From contig JACZZP010000012.1 in NCBI GenBank assembly GCA_015183035.1, positions 1,612,001-1,676,000 on the forward strand: a stretch of 64,000 nucleotides of DNA, written 5' to 3'. Below, piece by piece: positions 25,187 to 36,450 of the stretch (position 1 is the first letter of the stretch; every line of letters begins with the position of its first letter). This DNA comes from Meloidogyne chitwoodi (taxonomy: Eukaryota; Nematoda; Chromadorea; Rhabditida; Meloidogynidae). Both the position numbers and the translations under genes were made by a program. The notes under the pieces are model-generated. The model saw only the letters and a program-made list of their open reading frames with translations. It was not told the origin of the DNA and searched no databases.

Positions 25187-28100
25187 TTATTTTGACAAAA
25201 AATGTCGAATTATCTCAACAGGAATTGGAACCTAAAAAATATCAAAAATTAAAAAAATATTATTTAAAAATATTTACAATAATTGTAGAATTTTTTTCTG
25301 CAGCCACAGAATTTAATGTTTGAAGAAAACGAAGTTGTAAAGCAGCAGGGGAATTAGCTAACATATTTGCAGCATTTTTTAAAGAATTACTTGCTCTTTG
25401 CTCTCCTTCTGCTGCTATTACCTTGTTTAAATTTAATTAATTAATTATTATTAAATAATTTAAAAAAAAATAATATTTTTAAATAAATTAAATTATTTTT
25501 TTTTATTTTAAAAATTTAATTTAAAAAAAATTCTAACCTTAGCTCTAGCTTCTCTTGTTGCTTCAGCTTCAGCAGCCATTGCTCTTTGTAATTGTAATGG
25601 TAGACGAACATCTTTTCTAAAAATAAATAAATTATATTTTTATAAATAAACACAAATTATTTAAGTATATTTATAGAAAATTTTATTTAATTTAAAAAAA
25701 TCAAACATTTCAACTCTTTCTACTTTAATTCCCCATGAATCAGTTGCTTCATCTAAAAGTGTTTGCATTGCCTAAATATAAAATTTTAATTTTTTAATTA
25801 ATTAAACCAATGCTATTGAATCCCGATCTGAGAGAATTTCAGCCAAAGTTTTAATACCTAACCTAAAATTTAAAAATAAATAATAATAAAGTTGAACACT
25901 TTTTATATAAAAAATTATTTTATTTTTAATATTTTCAATCTTGAAATACTTTTATTAAAATAAATAAATAAACTAATAAATAAATTACATATTTCTCATT
26001 GTAGTCTGAGCTAATAATCGAGTAGAATGATGAGCATTTTCAACATTTGCAACACTTTAAATATTTTAAATAATTTTTAAAAAATTAATTTACCTAACAG
26101 TAGCATTCATAACTCTATAATATACAACAGCATCAACACTAACAGTGACAGAATCTCTTGTAAGAATTTCCTGTGGGGGTACACTAAAAGACACTGTGCG
26201 TAAATCAACACGAACATATGACTCAATACAAGGCATTACCAAAAAAATACCTTTTTAAATAAAATTATTAAAAATTATTTAAAAAGTATTTACCTGGTCC
26301 TTTAGCACCTCCACCTATTAATCTCCCCAATCGAAAAACTACAGCTCTTTCATATTCTTTGACAATTTTAATACAAAAACAAACAGAAACGGGAAAAGTA
26401 GCCAAAATAAAAATCCAACCCAATAACCAAAACCCCCATTGACATAACCAACTGCTTGTATCTCCATCAAAATCACCTCCTCCACCTTTTGGATAATAAG
26501 ATAATTTTAATTGGGCAAGTGATTGACGTCTCATTTCTCTTTCTTCCTAAATAAATAATTAATAAATTAATAAAAAAATGTTTTTTTAAAATTAATTTAA
26601 AAAATCATTTTTCCTAGCAAAAGAATTAATAATAAAAAATATTATATTTTAATAAATATAGGATTAATAAAAATATTAATATGTTATTTTTTGCACACAA
26701 AAAATTATTGCATTTTAAAAATAATAAATATTTAAATAATTAGAAGAAAACTCAGTACTGGCATCAATTTTATTTAGTTTTTAAAAGGCACTATACACAA
26801 AAATTAATAAAAGTTCAATTTCGAAAATTTAAGAGTTTGGATAATTTTTTGTTTAGATACAATTCTGATCACTCTACTAATAAATTAATAATAAAATAAT
26901 TTTGACAATTTGAGAAAATTAAATATTATTTTTAATGGTTAATTATATTAAATTAAAAAACCTTAGCAAATATCAAAGGATTTAAAGTAAAACGTCTTCC
27001 CATCCTTGGACGTCCTCCTGATGATTGACTTTGTCTAGGAGTATTTAAAGCACTTGGAGTTAAAAGAAAATCACTGCCACCACCACCAATCATTTGTTGT
27101 TGTTGTTGACTACTTTCTAGAGGACTTAAAAAATGTTTTGATTGTTGTATTAAAGGAATACGTTCTCCAATAATTATTTGTTGTTCTTCTTCTTCTTTTT
27201 GAGTTAAATTAATTTTTTGGGAAGTATTTTTAGGTGAAGAACAACGTGATGAATTACCTGATGATAAAAGTGATGATGACTCATCTGGATTAGAACCACA
27301 CGTTTCTAAAAAATATTAAAATTAAGATAAATATTTAAATAAATATTTTTAATAAAAAGAAAGGGAACTTCAAAAAATAATAATTAAAAATATTTAATTA
27401 TTTTAGAAGATTACATACTCTCATCATATTGAATAACTTGACGTTTAAAAGTTTCCCCTCTTTTACGAAAAGAGGAAGGAGCTGAACGAAAAAGGTTCAA
27501 AGGTAAAGGATTATTATTATCAACATTTTCTGATGTATTAGGATTAAGTAATTGCATTTTTAAGAAAATTATTAAATTTATTTTAAAAATCTAAAAAACA
27601 AACAAAATAAAACTATGCAAAAGACAAATTTATTTTTAGAATTAAAAATAGAGATTTATTTATTTAATTAAAACAAAATTCTTTATTTTTATTCAATTAT
27701 TTGGAGTATTATAATTATTAAAAAAATATTTTATTAATTTTTTTTTTAATTTAAAAATTCTAAATAAATGTCTGTAACAATATTTATAAAGAAAAATAAT
27801 GTTTAAAAAAAATATTTTTAAATAATTATATTACTTATTTGGAAAATTTTAAAAAAGGCATAATAAAAGGACAAATTTAAAAACAGATGTTTTATTATAA
27901 AAAATTTTTTTTAATTTAAAAGATTGAAAAAGTAAAAAAAAAAATAAATTTATTATTTAATTAATAGTAATGGAATAAGTAAAATAAATAAATACAAAAT
28001 GGCTGTCTAAAAAACACCAAGAGTATTTTTCCTAAAAACAATCAGGCAAAAGTAGACCAAAATAAAATAAACTTTATAAAAAATAAAAAAATTCTTAAAA

Positions 28101-30002
28101 AGGCACGCAATTAAAATTAAAAAAAATAAAAAATTCCAGTTTTTTAAATTTTTTAAATTAATTCCATTTCCTTTCATTTTAAAACTTCCTTTTTATCTTA
28201 AAAAAATAAAAACTTTTCTTCCAACTTTTTTTACTATAAAAGCAAAAAATAAGTTTATTTGTTTCCGCATAATGGACAAAGCTATATAAATAAATAAATA
28301 AAACTTTATTGACCGGAAAATAAAAAAAATGAGAAAATGAGGAAAAAATGTAAATATAAGTAATTTATTTTTGATAATTAAAATAATAAAAAAATATTAA
28401 AAAAAAACATTTTTTATAAAAATAAAAAATATGTCAAAACAATAAACTTAATTTAATTTTTAAAATAAATAATCTTCTTACCAATTAATATTTTAGAGGT
28501 AGAACTTTTCTCAAAATTTTCATCGTCTTCTTCTAAAGTGTTTTCGGATTGAAGTTGAATTTTTGGAATTTTCATAATTTTTTTAAGAAAATATAAAAAT
28601 AGAAGAAAATATTTTATTTTTTATTTAATAAAAAATATTTATATTTTTCGTAAAAAAACAAAAATAAATGTAACAAATTTTAAAAAATTAGTAAATAAAA
28701 TCAAAATAGGGCCAAAATAATTTTTTCGCTTTTATGCATTTTGTTCATTCTCGCTTAAATATGCGCTCTAAGGTTGATATTTTTAAGTCAAAATTTATTC
28801 AAGCATAAAAGATGATAAAAAAATAATATTTTTTTGAAAAATATTATTTTTTTAATATTTTTAAAGAAAGGCATTTTACAAAAAAGACATCTTACTGTCT
28901 GAATATTAATCAAAAAAAAAAAACAATTATATTTAAAAAATAAAAAGAAGAATTTTTCTATTAAAATAATTAAGGTAATAAATTAAAATTAAAGAATAAA
29001 ATATTTAAAAAAATTAAAATCAATTTTTCAAAATATTTAAAAAAGTTAGTTATATAAAATAATAATAATATTTTGTGGTAAAAAATTTATGGGAAAAAAG
29101 TTGCATTATTTGCCAGTTTTGGACTATTGTTTTTAAATAGAAAAGAAATAATTTAAAAGAGAAAGCAGATGTGGAAGGCAGAAAAAATAAAAGTGAAAAG
29201 ACTTAAATATATTATTTTATATTTTTTTTTGAATAACTGAGTGCTTTTGGAAATATGGTGTCAACTAAATATTTTTTTGAAGAAAAAAATTGTCAAAAAA
29301 ATGTTAAGGGGAAAATATGTTTTTAAAAAGAAGAAATTGACAAATAATTTTATGAAATTTAAAAAAATATCTAAGAAATTAATATATGGCTAAGTATTAT
29401 AACACAAAATGATCATACTCCCCTCTATGATTTTTAGATTTTCAAAGGAAGGTATTTTGGCTCATATTAAAAAATAGTAAAAATTATCGAAAAGTAGCAG
29501 CAATACATTTTATAAAAATATTTTATTAAATTAACATATAATATAATAATTAAGTAATAAAATTAATTTTAGATTAAAAAGGCCAATTTAATTCGATAAG
29601 AGAGAACCATTAATATTTTTGTACATGTTTAACCTAATATATATATAATACTTTTTTAATCTTGCTTTAGATTAAACTTAATTAATTAATTTTAAAAATA
29701 TTTATTTATTTTAAATTTATTAAATTAAATTTACCCTTAAGTTGAATTCTCACTTGTTGAGGTTTTCTACGTTCATAATAATATTTATTTTTTATTATTA
29801 AATTACCAATAGTCCTATAACTAGTTTGTTGTTGTTGATTAGATGAATAAAGTCTTTGCCTTAAATTTTCATTATTAAATTCTTCATTTTGGGAATTATT
29901 GTCTTCTAAACTTGTTTTACGTCTTTGAGGTCCTTCCTCAGGGATTTCTTCATTTTCTTCCATAAATGAAAAAAGAAATTCTGAAATTGGTTTAAATTTC
30001 AT
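25187..30002 (-). CDS. Stomatin/band-7 membrane protein (MEC-2/STO-2 type)
   Basis: Nine shared coding exons from 27305 down to 25187 encode a stomatin. Reading 5' to 3': a Ser/Gln-rich N-region, the hydrophobic hairpin (WGFWLLGWIFILATFPVSVC), then the band-7 core with EYERAVVFRLGRL, GGAKGPG, PPQEILTRDSVTVSVDAVVY, NVENAHHSTRLLAQTT, KVERVEIKDVRLP, QRAMAAEAEATREARAKV and a tail NSTIIVPIPVEIIRHF before TAA at 25187-25189. Stomatins bind cholesterol at the inner face of the plasma membrane and regulate ion channels such as DEG/ENaC. Starting at 27557 the splices close exactly to 448 codons plus stop. Two more first exons further upstream can replace the first one, so transcripts may start as far as 30002. 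MEC-2 and STO-2 are the closest relatives from memory; I cannot choose between them. Confidence 0.9.
27419..27557 (-). other. Stomatin alternative first exon A
   Basis: ATG at 27555-27557 opens MQLLNPNTSENVDNNNPLPL and runs to a GTATGT donor at 27418/27417, 139 nt, leaving phase 1. It joins the exon ending at 27305 to give DEKTCGSN. No acceptor directly precedes the ATG, which suits a first exon. Confidence 0.65.
28482..28575 (-). other. Stomatin alternative first exon B
   Basis: ATG at 28573-28575 opens MKIPKIQLQSENTLEEDDEN and ends at a strong GTAAGAAG donor after 94 nt, again phase 1, so it can splice to the same exon at 27305. It encodes a short acidic N-terminus. Expression evidence is needed to confirm it. 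Confidence 0.55.
29385..29470. repeat. Fragment related to the foldback elements at 54 kb and 59.8 kb
   Basis: The segment ATACTCCCCTCTATGATTTT followed by a GATTTTCA motif and GGCTCATATT resembles the block in the foldback at 54400-54440 and in the repeat at 59880-59935. It lies between stomatin first exons B and C. Confidence 0.45.
29735..30002 (-). other. Stomatin alternative first exon C
   Basis: ATG at 30000-30002 (or 29961-29963) opens a hydrophilic N-terminus containing MEENEEIPEEGPQRRKTSLE and ends at GTAAAT after 268 nt, phase 1, compatible with the exon at 27305. It is the longest of the three N-termini. The open frame extends slightly upstream of the ATG but has no earlier ATG. 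Confidence 0.5.
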
Positions 30003-31111
30003 AAAAATATATAAAAAGGAAATTAAAAGCAAATATTTTTAAAGTTTGTTTTTATAAAAGATTGGGGATTATATAAATAACTTTTAAAAAATTAATTGAC
30101 TTTTTTTAAGCTAAATCAAAAATAAAAATTTAGCAAATCGTTTCCTAATTTTATTTTTTAAAGAATTTAAATTTAGTAATTTACTGGATAAAAAAATATT
30201 AAAGCAATCAATTAATCAAAAAATAAGTCACCACAATTTTTTTAAAGTTAGTTTTTAGTCCAATCCTCATAAATATTTATTTATTTATTGAAAAAAGTTT
30301 AAAATATAAAAAAGAGAAGAAGAAAAAAAGACGGAAGAAGGTCGTCAAATTATGAGAGAAAAACTTAAATTTGATTATATATTTATTTATATATTGGTTT
30401 AAAGTAGAAAAAATTTGGTAAAAAATGTGACAACCGATTGACTTAGAAATATATTTATTATTAGCCAAAACCTGTGGTTATCATTTTTTCTTAAAAATTT
30501 TAAAGTATTAAACAGAGTAATGTGAAAGTTGTTTAATAAATTTACTAAAATCAAATACCTCCTCTACACGTGAACTTTTCTTTGTTTGTTTACTTTAATT
30601 ATACCAAAAAATTAAAAAAAGTTAGACAGTAAAATTTACATCAGTAAAAATAAATAAATGAATTATATAAACTAAAATATATCTCAACAATTTAATTTCG
30701 ACTGTTCTTAAATGATTTTTTGTTAAAATTAAAGATAAATTAATAAAACCAAAATAGAGTTGCCAAGATGGTGCGAAACTTGCGGACCGAAATTTGCGGA
30801 CCTCCACTAAAGTTTAAAAAAGAATTGGTTTATCAGCCTTTTCAAAGGACAATGAGTACAATAATTTATTTAACAATTTTGTAGTATGGTATTAATTTTA
30901 TATTCAAGTTTTGGACCCGAAGCTTCGGTCCGCAACTTTCAATCCGCAATTTTCGGCACGCCGTTGCCGCATTTAAATTTATATTTTTTTATATATTTTA
31001 TTTTTCTTAAAAATTTAATTTAAATTTTAGGCAACTCTACACAAGAAAGTCTTTTTAAAAAAATAATTAAAAAAATCCACAAGTTTTCTTCTTCTTTTGT
31101 TTATCATAAAA
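30003..31111. other. Intergenic DNA between UGT copy A and the stomatin gene
   Basis: About 1.1 kb upstream of the stomatin first exon C. Apart from the repeat at 30760-30970 there are only short A/T-rich open frames with no motif. It should contain the most distal stomatin promoter and the 3' end of UGT copy A. Confidence 0.35.
30760..30970. repeat. MITE-like repeat, copy 1 (GCGGACC/GGTCCGC ends)
   Basis: The left end has GCGAAACTTGCGGACCGAAA and the right end GGTCCGCAACTTTCAATCCG, which are inverted relatives. Its middle (AAAGGACAATGAGT, TTTGTAGTATGGTATTAATT, CAAGTTTTGGACC) matches, in inverted orientation, the repeat at 60372-60552. No target duplication was identified. Confidence 0.55.
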
Positions 31112-33925
31112 TTAGACTCCAATGACTTTGTTAATCTTTTTAAGAAAATATTCTTTTATCAAAGGGCTATTTTCGAAATCATAGAGAATATTATTTCTCC
31201 ATTGTTTTGCTGCCTTTTGATAATTACTACTAAAAAAGAAATATTTTTATTTTTTAAAAATATTTTTAAGTTACCGTTTAATTATTTTAGGAATAGCCTT
31301 GCGAAGATCTTTACCAAACTTACCACTTTTATAATCACTTTCGTCTAATAAAATGTTACGTACATAAATACCAATACCTAAATATTCAACAAGAGAGGAA
31401 ATGTAATATTGATCAGAATAAATAGATGGAATACAAATTAAAGGAACACCAGCATAGACTGCCTTTTAATTTTTTTAAATCTTTATTTAAAAATAAAAAA
31501 AACCTCATTAAAACTATTCATTCCACAATGAGAAATAAATAATTTTAAATTTTTTTCTGCTAAAAATTAAATAAATTTTAAAATATTAATTTTAACTTTT
31601 ACCTAATATTTCTTGTTGAGGAACAAATATTTTCAAAAATTCTATATTTTTAACTTTTTTGAATTTATTTATTAAATCATGGTTTCCAATTCTAACTTTA
31701 AATGACAATTTTTATAATTTTTAAAAATCTTAAGCATTTCTTTAATATCATCATACAACATATGTCCAGTTATTTTAATTGATCCAAATGAAACAAAAAT
31801 AATACAATTATAATGCTTAAAATAAATATCATTTTAATATTAAAATTATTTAAAGAAAAATTATTTTTAAATAATTTTAATAATAAAATATTTAAATAAA
31901 TTAATCAAAGTATTATTAAGTTTGCACTTTTTTGCGGCCTCTTATCTCTATTATGTATACTTAAAGTCCATAAACCTTTAAATGAGATTTTACTTGATTG
32001 AGTAAAAAAGAGGTCAAGTATTTATTTTCGGTAATAAGTAAATTATTTTATTTGAATTTTAAAATTAAAAATTAAAAAATAATTGTGTTTCAATTTTTTC
32101 CCTTTTCGTTAAAATTCCTTTTTCTTCAACAAGAAAACCACCAATATAAATAATTTTCTCATTTTCAGGATAGGGATAAAAATTTGTAAGTTTATGTTGA
32201 TTTATAAAATGATATTTAATAATTTGGAATAAATCAATCAATGAAGGAAGATTGTTATTTTTATTTAAAAAATCACGAATAAATCCACTACTGTTATACA
32301 TATATTTCATCTTTTTTTCATTGTCTTCTTTATGCAACTTTTGATATTTTACTATTGTCATATCTTCCCAAACTTTTTTCTGAGAGCTTTGTTCAAACTT
32401 CCATTCACCTGGCACAGGACCAGTAAATGCTATAAATAAAAATATTTTAATTTTTTAAAAAGTTGTGGAATAATTATTAGCACCCCACATAAAACCTATA
32501 AATAATATAGAGCTGATATACTGATTAATCATCCTATTTCTTAGTCGGGTTTATGGGATCAAACCGGATTTTTTTGAGAGTTTAAATCCATATCTTGAAG
32601 AGAGATTAGTTAAATTTATAATAAGGGCAGGATTTCATTTTTTGGAAATACAAATCCTGAATTATTTTTTAAATTAAATATAGTTAAGCACTTACTTGGA
32701 ACTTGAAATTCTGTAATATTAATACCAAAAAATTGGAAATAGCTGGGAATGAATACAGTTGCAGAAATATCAAAAGTATTTTTAATTCCCAATTCATTAA
32801 AAACTAAAAAAGAACCAGCCATTTCATTAAATTCAGCAATTCCAAAAGAATATTTTCTTTTTTTTAACCAATCATATATACCAACATTTATACCATTAAT
32901 AATTACTTGTTCATTATTCATTATTTCTTTAATTAAAAAAATAATAATTTAAATGCTCAGCAAACATTTTCTTTTAAATAATTATTATTAACATTCCTAC
33001 TCTTTCTAATAAGCTACTTATCATTTGTATCAGGGATCGCGCCGACCCAATTCACGAAAATCGTGAATTCAATTTTTGTCGGCGTGATTCCTGATTTGTA
33101 TATAAGAAAAAACCTAAGAAAAAATCTGGTATTCAATTGAGGTATAAATGAGATTAAATTTGTGGAATCAACAGTGTGGACTCATCTGAACTGCCCCCTA
33201 TTTTTAAAAAGACCTTCATAAACTCCAAGCATATAATATTCATCACTGTTTTTATATTTAACATAAGCACTTTCCATTCCTTGAGTTCGAATATGATATG
33301 AATCTAATTTATCATCATTTATTTGAACATAAATAATACGAAATTTATTTGAATCTTCTACTTTTAGTCCATCTTCTTTACTATAAACAAGCATATCCTA
33401 AATAATATAAAAATATATAAAATGAATTTGGAGGATAATAATTTTAAAAAAAATATAAACCGCTCAAAAAATTTTTTACTTACCACATTATAATTTTCTG
33501 ATAAAATGTTGGCCAATGATGTCTGAATATTTTTTAAATAAAATTTTAATTAAATTAAATTTTTTATAATTTTAAAGAATTTTAAAAATAATTTATTTTA
33601 CATAGAACTTCAAGTGTGAATATAAAAAATTATCACAAATATACAAAGCATTTTTCTTTGAAATATCTTCTGTAAATATATTTCCAATCATTCCTTGATC
33701 TTCTTCTTCTTCTACATGTTGTTTTCCTTCACGTTTTTTAAATTCTTCTTTATCAGAATTATATTCTCTTCTTTCTTCTTTTCCAAGACAACTACAACCA
33801 ACACCTCTTTTATACCTTCGAGAGTCTCTTTCATCTTTAGGACATTTACATTTTCTTCCAAAAGAAATATTAATAAAAATTAATAAAAATAATAAAATTA
33901 AAATAATTAATTTATAATAATACAT
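31112..33925 (-). pseudogene. UDP-glycosyltransferase-like gene, copy A, decayed
   Basis: Exon 1 encodes a signal peptide (MYYYKLIILILLFLLIFINI), an RYKR furin-type site, the motif GVGCSCLG and an acidic linker, then ALYICDNFLYSHLKFY, the start of the glycosyltransferase fold. Later exons give SLANILSENYNV, DMLVYSKEDG, FGIAEFNEMAGSFLVFNELG, KIIYIGGFLVEEKG, CIIFVSFGS, LFISHCGMNSFNE and AVYAGVPLICIP, the UGT donor-binding signature. The last exon ends KEYFLKKINKVIGV with TAA at 31112-31114; there is no C-terminal membrane segment. UGTs move a sugar from UDP-sugar to small lipophilic acceptors. Two lesions are visible. The exon ending KREKIETQ (near 32070) has no GT donor and runs into a stop. 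The exon at 31700 lacks one base next to NCH (paralogue NCLFKLRI), which shifts the frame. Either assembly errors or true decay could explain them. Confidence 0.75.
33031..33093. mobile_element. 63-bp hAT-type MITE with 8-bp target duplication
   Basis: The termini CAGGGATCGCGCCGAC and GTCGGCGTGATTCCTG are inverted repeats with one mismatch, and an inner pair ATTCACGA/TCGTGAAT extends the hairpin. The element is flanked on both sides by ATTTGTAT (33023-33030 and 33094-33101). CAG ends and an 8-bp duplication are hAT features. It sits in an intron of UGT copy A. Confidence 0.85.
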
Positions 33926-34369
33926 TTCTTTTAATAAAATAAATAAATAAATAAAAATATTTAAATAAATAAAATTAATTAATTAATATTTTTGGCAAAT
34001 GAATTGGGCATTAGAGGAGAGTAATTAAAGAAGATTTGATAAAATATATTCGTTTTCAAATATCAATGTAAAATTTAATATAGAAGGGAAAAAATTAAAT
34101 CAATTAAATTTTTTTTATTAATTTTTACACGAAAAAAGAATTTAAAGAGAGAGAGGAAAGACATAAATTAAGAAGAGAGAAGATAAAAAATTTAAAAATG
34201 GCAAGGTAGTATTTGTCCAATCGAGAATATTAATTTGAATAAAAATTTATTTAACAAATTAATTTTTATTAAAAAATAAATAGAGAAAAAAATTTAAAAA
34301 ATTAAAGAGATGTTGCTTTAAAACTTTGAAATATTTTAAATAAAATATTCAAAAAATCTAAAAAATATT

Positions 34370-34560
34370 TATCCAAACCGGGATGCGACATTTGCAGACC
34401 GACATTAGAGTAAAAAAATAAGAAAAAAAACAAATATTATTAGTGTCCCGGTAAAATAAAATTTCCAGGTCTGATCGATTAGAAATTTTACGTTATCGCC
34501 GGTCCAGATCAATTTTGATTAAGCCGGACTTTTAAAATTCGGACTCAGATTGAATTTAAA
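34370..34560. repeat. Low-copy repeat-like, GC-richer patch
   Basis: The segment has CCGG and CCGGAC-type motifs unlike the surrounding A/T sequence, for example GCCGGTCCAGATC and GCCGGACTT, and resembles in style the patch at 11880-12010. It abuts the truncated end of UGT copy B. No ends can be defined. Confidence 0.3.
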
Positions 34561-34639
34561 CGGAGTTCGGGCAGTTTTGGATATAAACAATGTGGAAAGT
34601 TATATTGATTATCATAAGATAAACTAGCAAAAATTTAAA

Positions 34640-35708
34640 ATAAAAATAATCTTTTTTTGGATTTCCCTCATTATTTGTAAGAAATTGTAAATATTTTGGA
34701 GAAAATACAGAACTAGAAACATTAAAAGTATTTTTAATTCCTAAAGCTTCAAAAACAACAAAAGGACCAGCCATTTCATTTCATTAAAATCAGCAATTCC
34801 AAAAGAATATTCTTTCTTTAAAAGATCATCAGCAAGTTGATAGTTGTCTTCAAATATTTCTTTTAAAAAATTATAATTTTATAATAAATAGATTTATATT
34901 TATTTTACCTTTATAAATTCGACTAAAATAAAAATCATCTGAATTTACAAATATAATATATCCAAAATCTTGATAATCACTAATGAGATTTTGAAAATAA
35001 GTTGTTCGTTCTATTGGTAAATAAATTATTTGTAAACATTCTATAGAAGGTTTTACTCCTTTAGTATAAACAAGCATATCCTTAAAAAATAAAAATTTTA
35101 AGTAAAAACTTATTTGAATAAATATTTAATTATTGGAAATGTTTTTCAATAATTCTAATTACATAGTGTAATCAAATAAAAGACTAATTTTATAATAATA
35201 AATTTACAAAAAATAAAACAAACCACTTCATATTTTTCTGATAAAATATTTGCAATTAATTCCTAAATTTTAAAATATTTGTATTAAATTTAATTTAATA
35301 AAAATATTTAATTATTTATTTACATAAAATTTCAATTGTGAATAATAAAAATCATTGCAAATAATTAAAACTCTTTTTAATGATTTAATCTCTTCAATTT
35401 CACCATAAGTTCCTTCTCCATAACTTTCAGTAAAACTTTCAGAATCTTCTATTTTTTCATCTTCAAAATCCTTAATTTCTTCTTCTTCTTTTTCAATCAT
35501 AGGTCCCTTTCCTTTACGTTTTCTTTCTTCATCAGAATTATATCCTCCTTCAAAACAACTACAACTAACTAACAATAAGTTCTATTACCTCTTTTATTCC
35601 TTCGAGAGTCTCTTTCATCTTTAGGACATTTACATTTTCTTCCACTAGAAATATTAATAAAAATTAATAAAAATAATAAAATTAAAATAATTAATTTATA
35701 ATAATACA
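34640..35708 (-). pseudogene. UDP-glycosyltransferase-like gene, copy B, 3'-truncated remnant
   Basis: Exon 1 again starts MYYYKLIILILLFLLIFINI and keeps CKCPKDERDSRRNKRG, but after RNKRG about 17 extra bases bring in a stop (35570-35590). The frame then recovers as SCSCFEGG, an acidic linker and VLIICNDFYYSQLKFY. Exons ELIANILSEKYEV (about 35240) and DMLVYTKGVKPS (about 35077-34910) follow. In the next exon FNEM is followed by a 5-bp duplication (ATGAAATGAAATGG, about 34780), a second frameshift. The gene stops after NVSSSVF ... YLQFLTNNEG; nothing matching the C-terminal half follows downstream. It is clearly dead. Confidence 0.85.
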
Positions 35709-36450
35709 TTTCTTTTAAAATAAATAAAATTAATTGTTAAAATATTTCAATTATTAATTTAATAATTTTAGTTTAAAAAAAAAGAAGAAATTAACAACAA
35801 ATCTATTTAATGAGAAAAACTAATTTACCTAATTTTATCTAATAAAATTGTAAGTAATGAATAAAGTACTGACAAACTGTTGAGGAGAGGGATAAATAAA
35901 TTTAAAAAATTAAAGGGATGATATTTGCCTATCAAATGCCAATTTAAGAGTAAATTAATTAAATCAATTTTATTAATTTTTAATTTTTCTATTAAAAAAA
36001 ATTAGAGGGGAAGGTAATGTGATAATAAAATTAATAAGAAAATCCATGTCAAAAGTTAAAGCTAATTTCTTAAATTAGATTATTAAATATTAATAATATT
36101 ATATAAATTAAAATTTAAAAAATCATTAGAAGTTGAGAAAAAATTTAATATTTGAAAAGAATTTTTTTAATAGTAAATAATTTAAAATATCATCAATCAA
36201 CTGAAGAGATCTTTGAAAATTAATTTAAAAAATTTCTATATTTTTATTTATCGATTATCTTTCAAAAATACCTAACCTTAATTTTTTAAAAATAAATTTA
36301 ATTATTATCTTTATATTTTATCCTATCCAGTTATTCTAGAACATACAATTAATGACCGTCTTAAATGAAATTCTGTATTATTTTTTTTTTGTTCGTAATT
36401 AAAAAATGAGATTCCAAAATTACATAGTTATAAAAAAATAATTTATAAAT
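35709..36450. other. Intergenic DNA, nothing recognised
   Basis: Roughly 740 bp of A/T-rich DNA between UGT copy B (upstream side) and the 3' end of the checkpoint gene. No exon, RNA gene or bounded repeat was identified. Confidence 0.4.
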
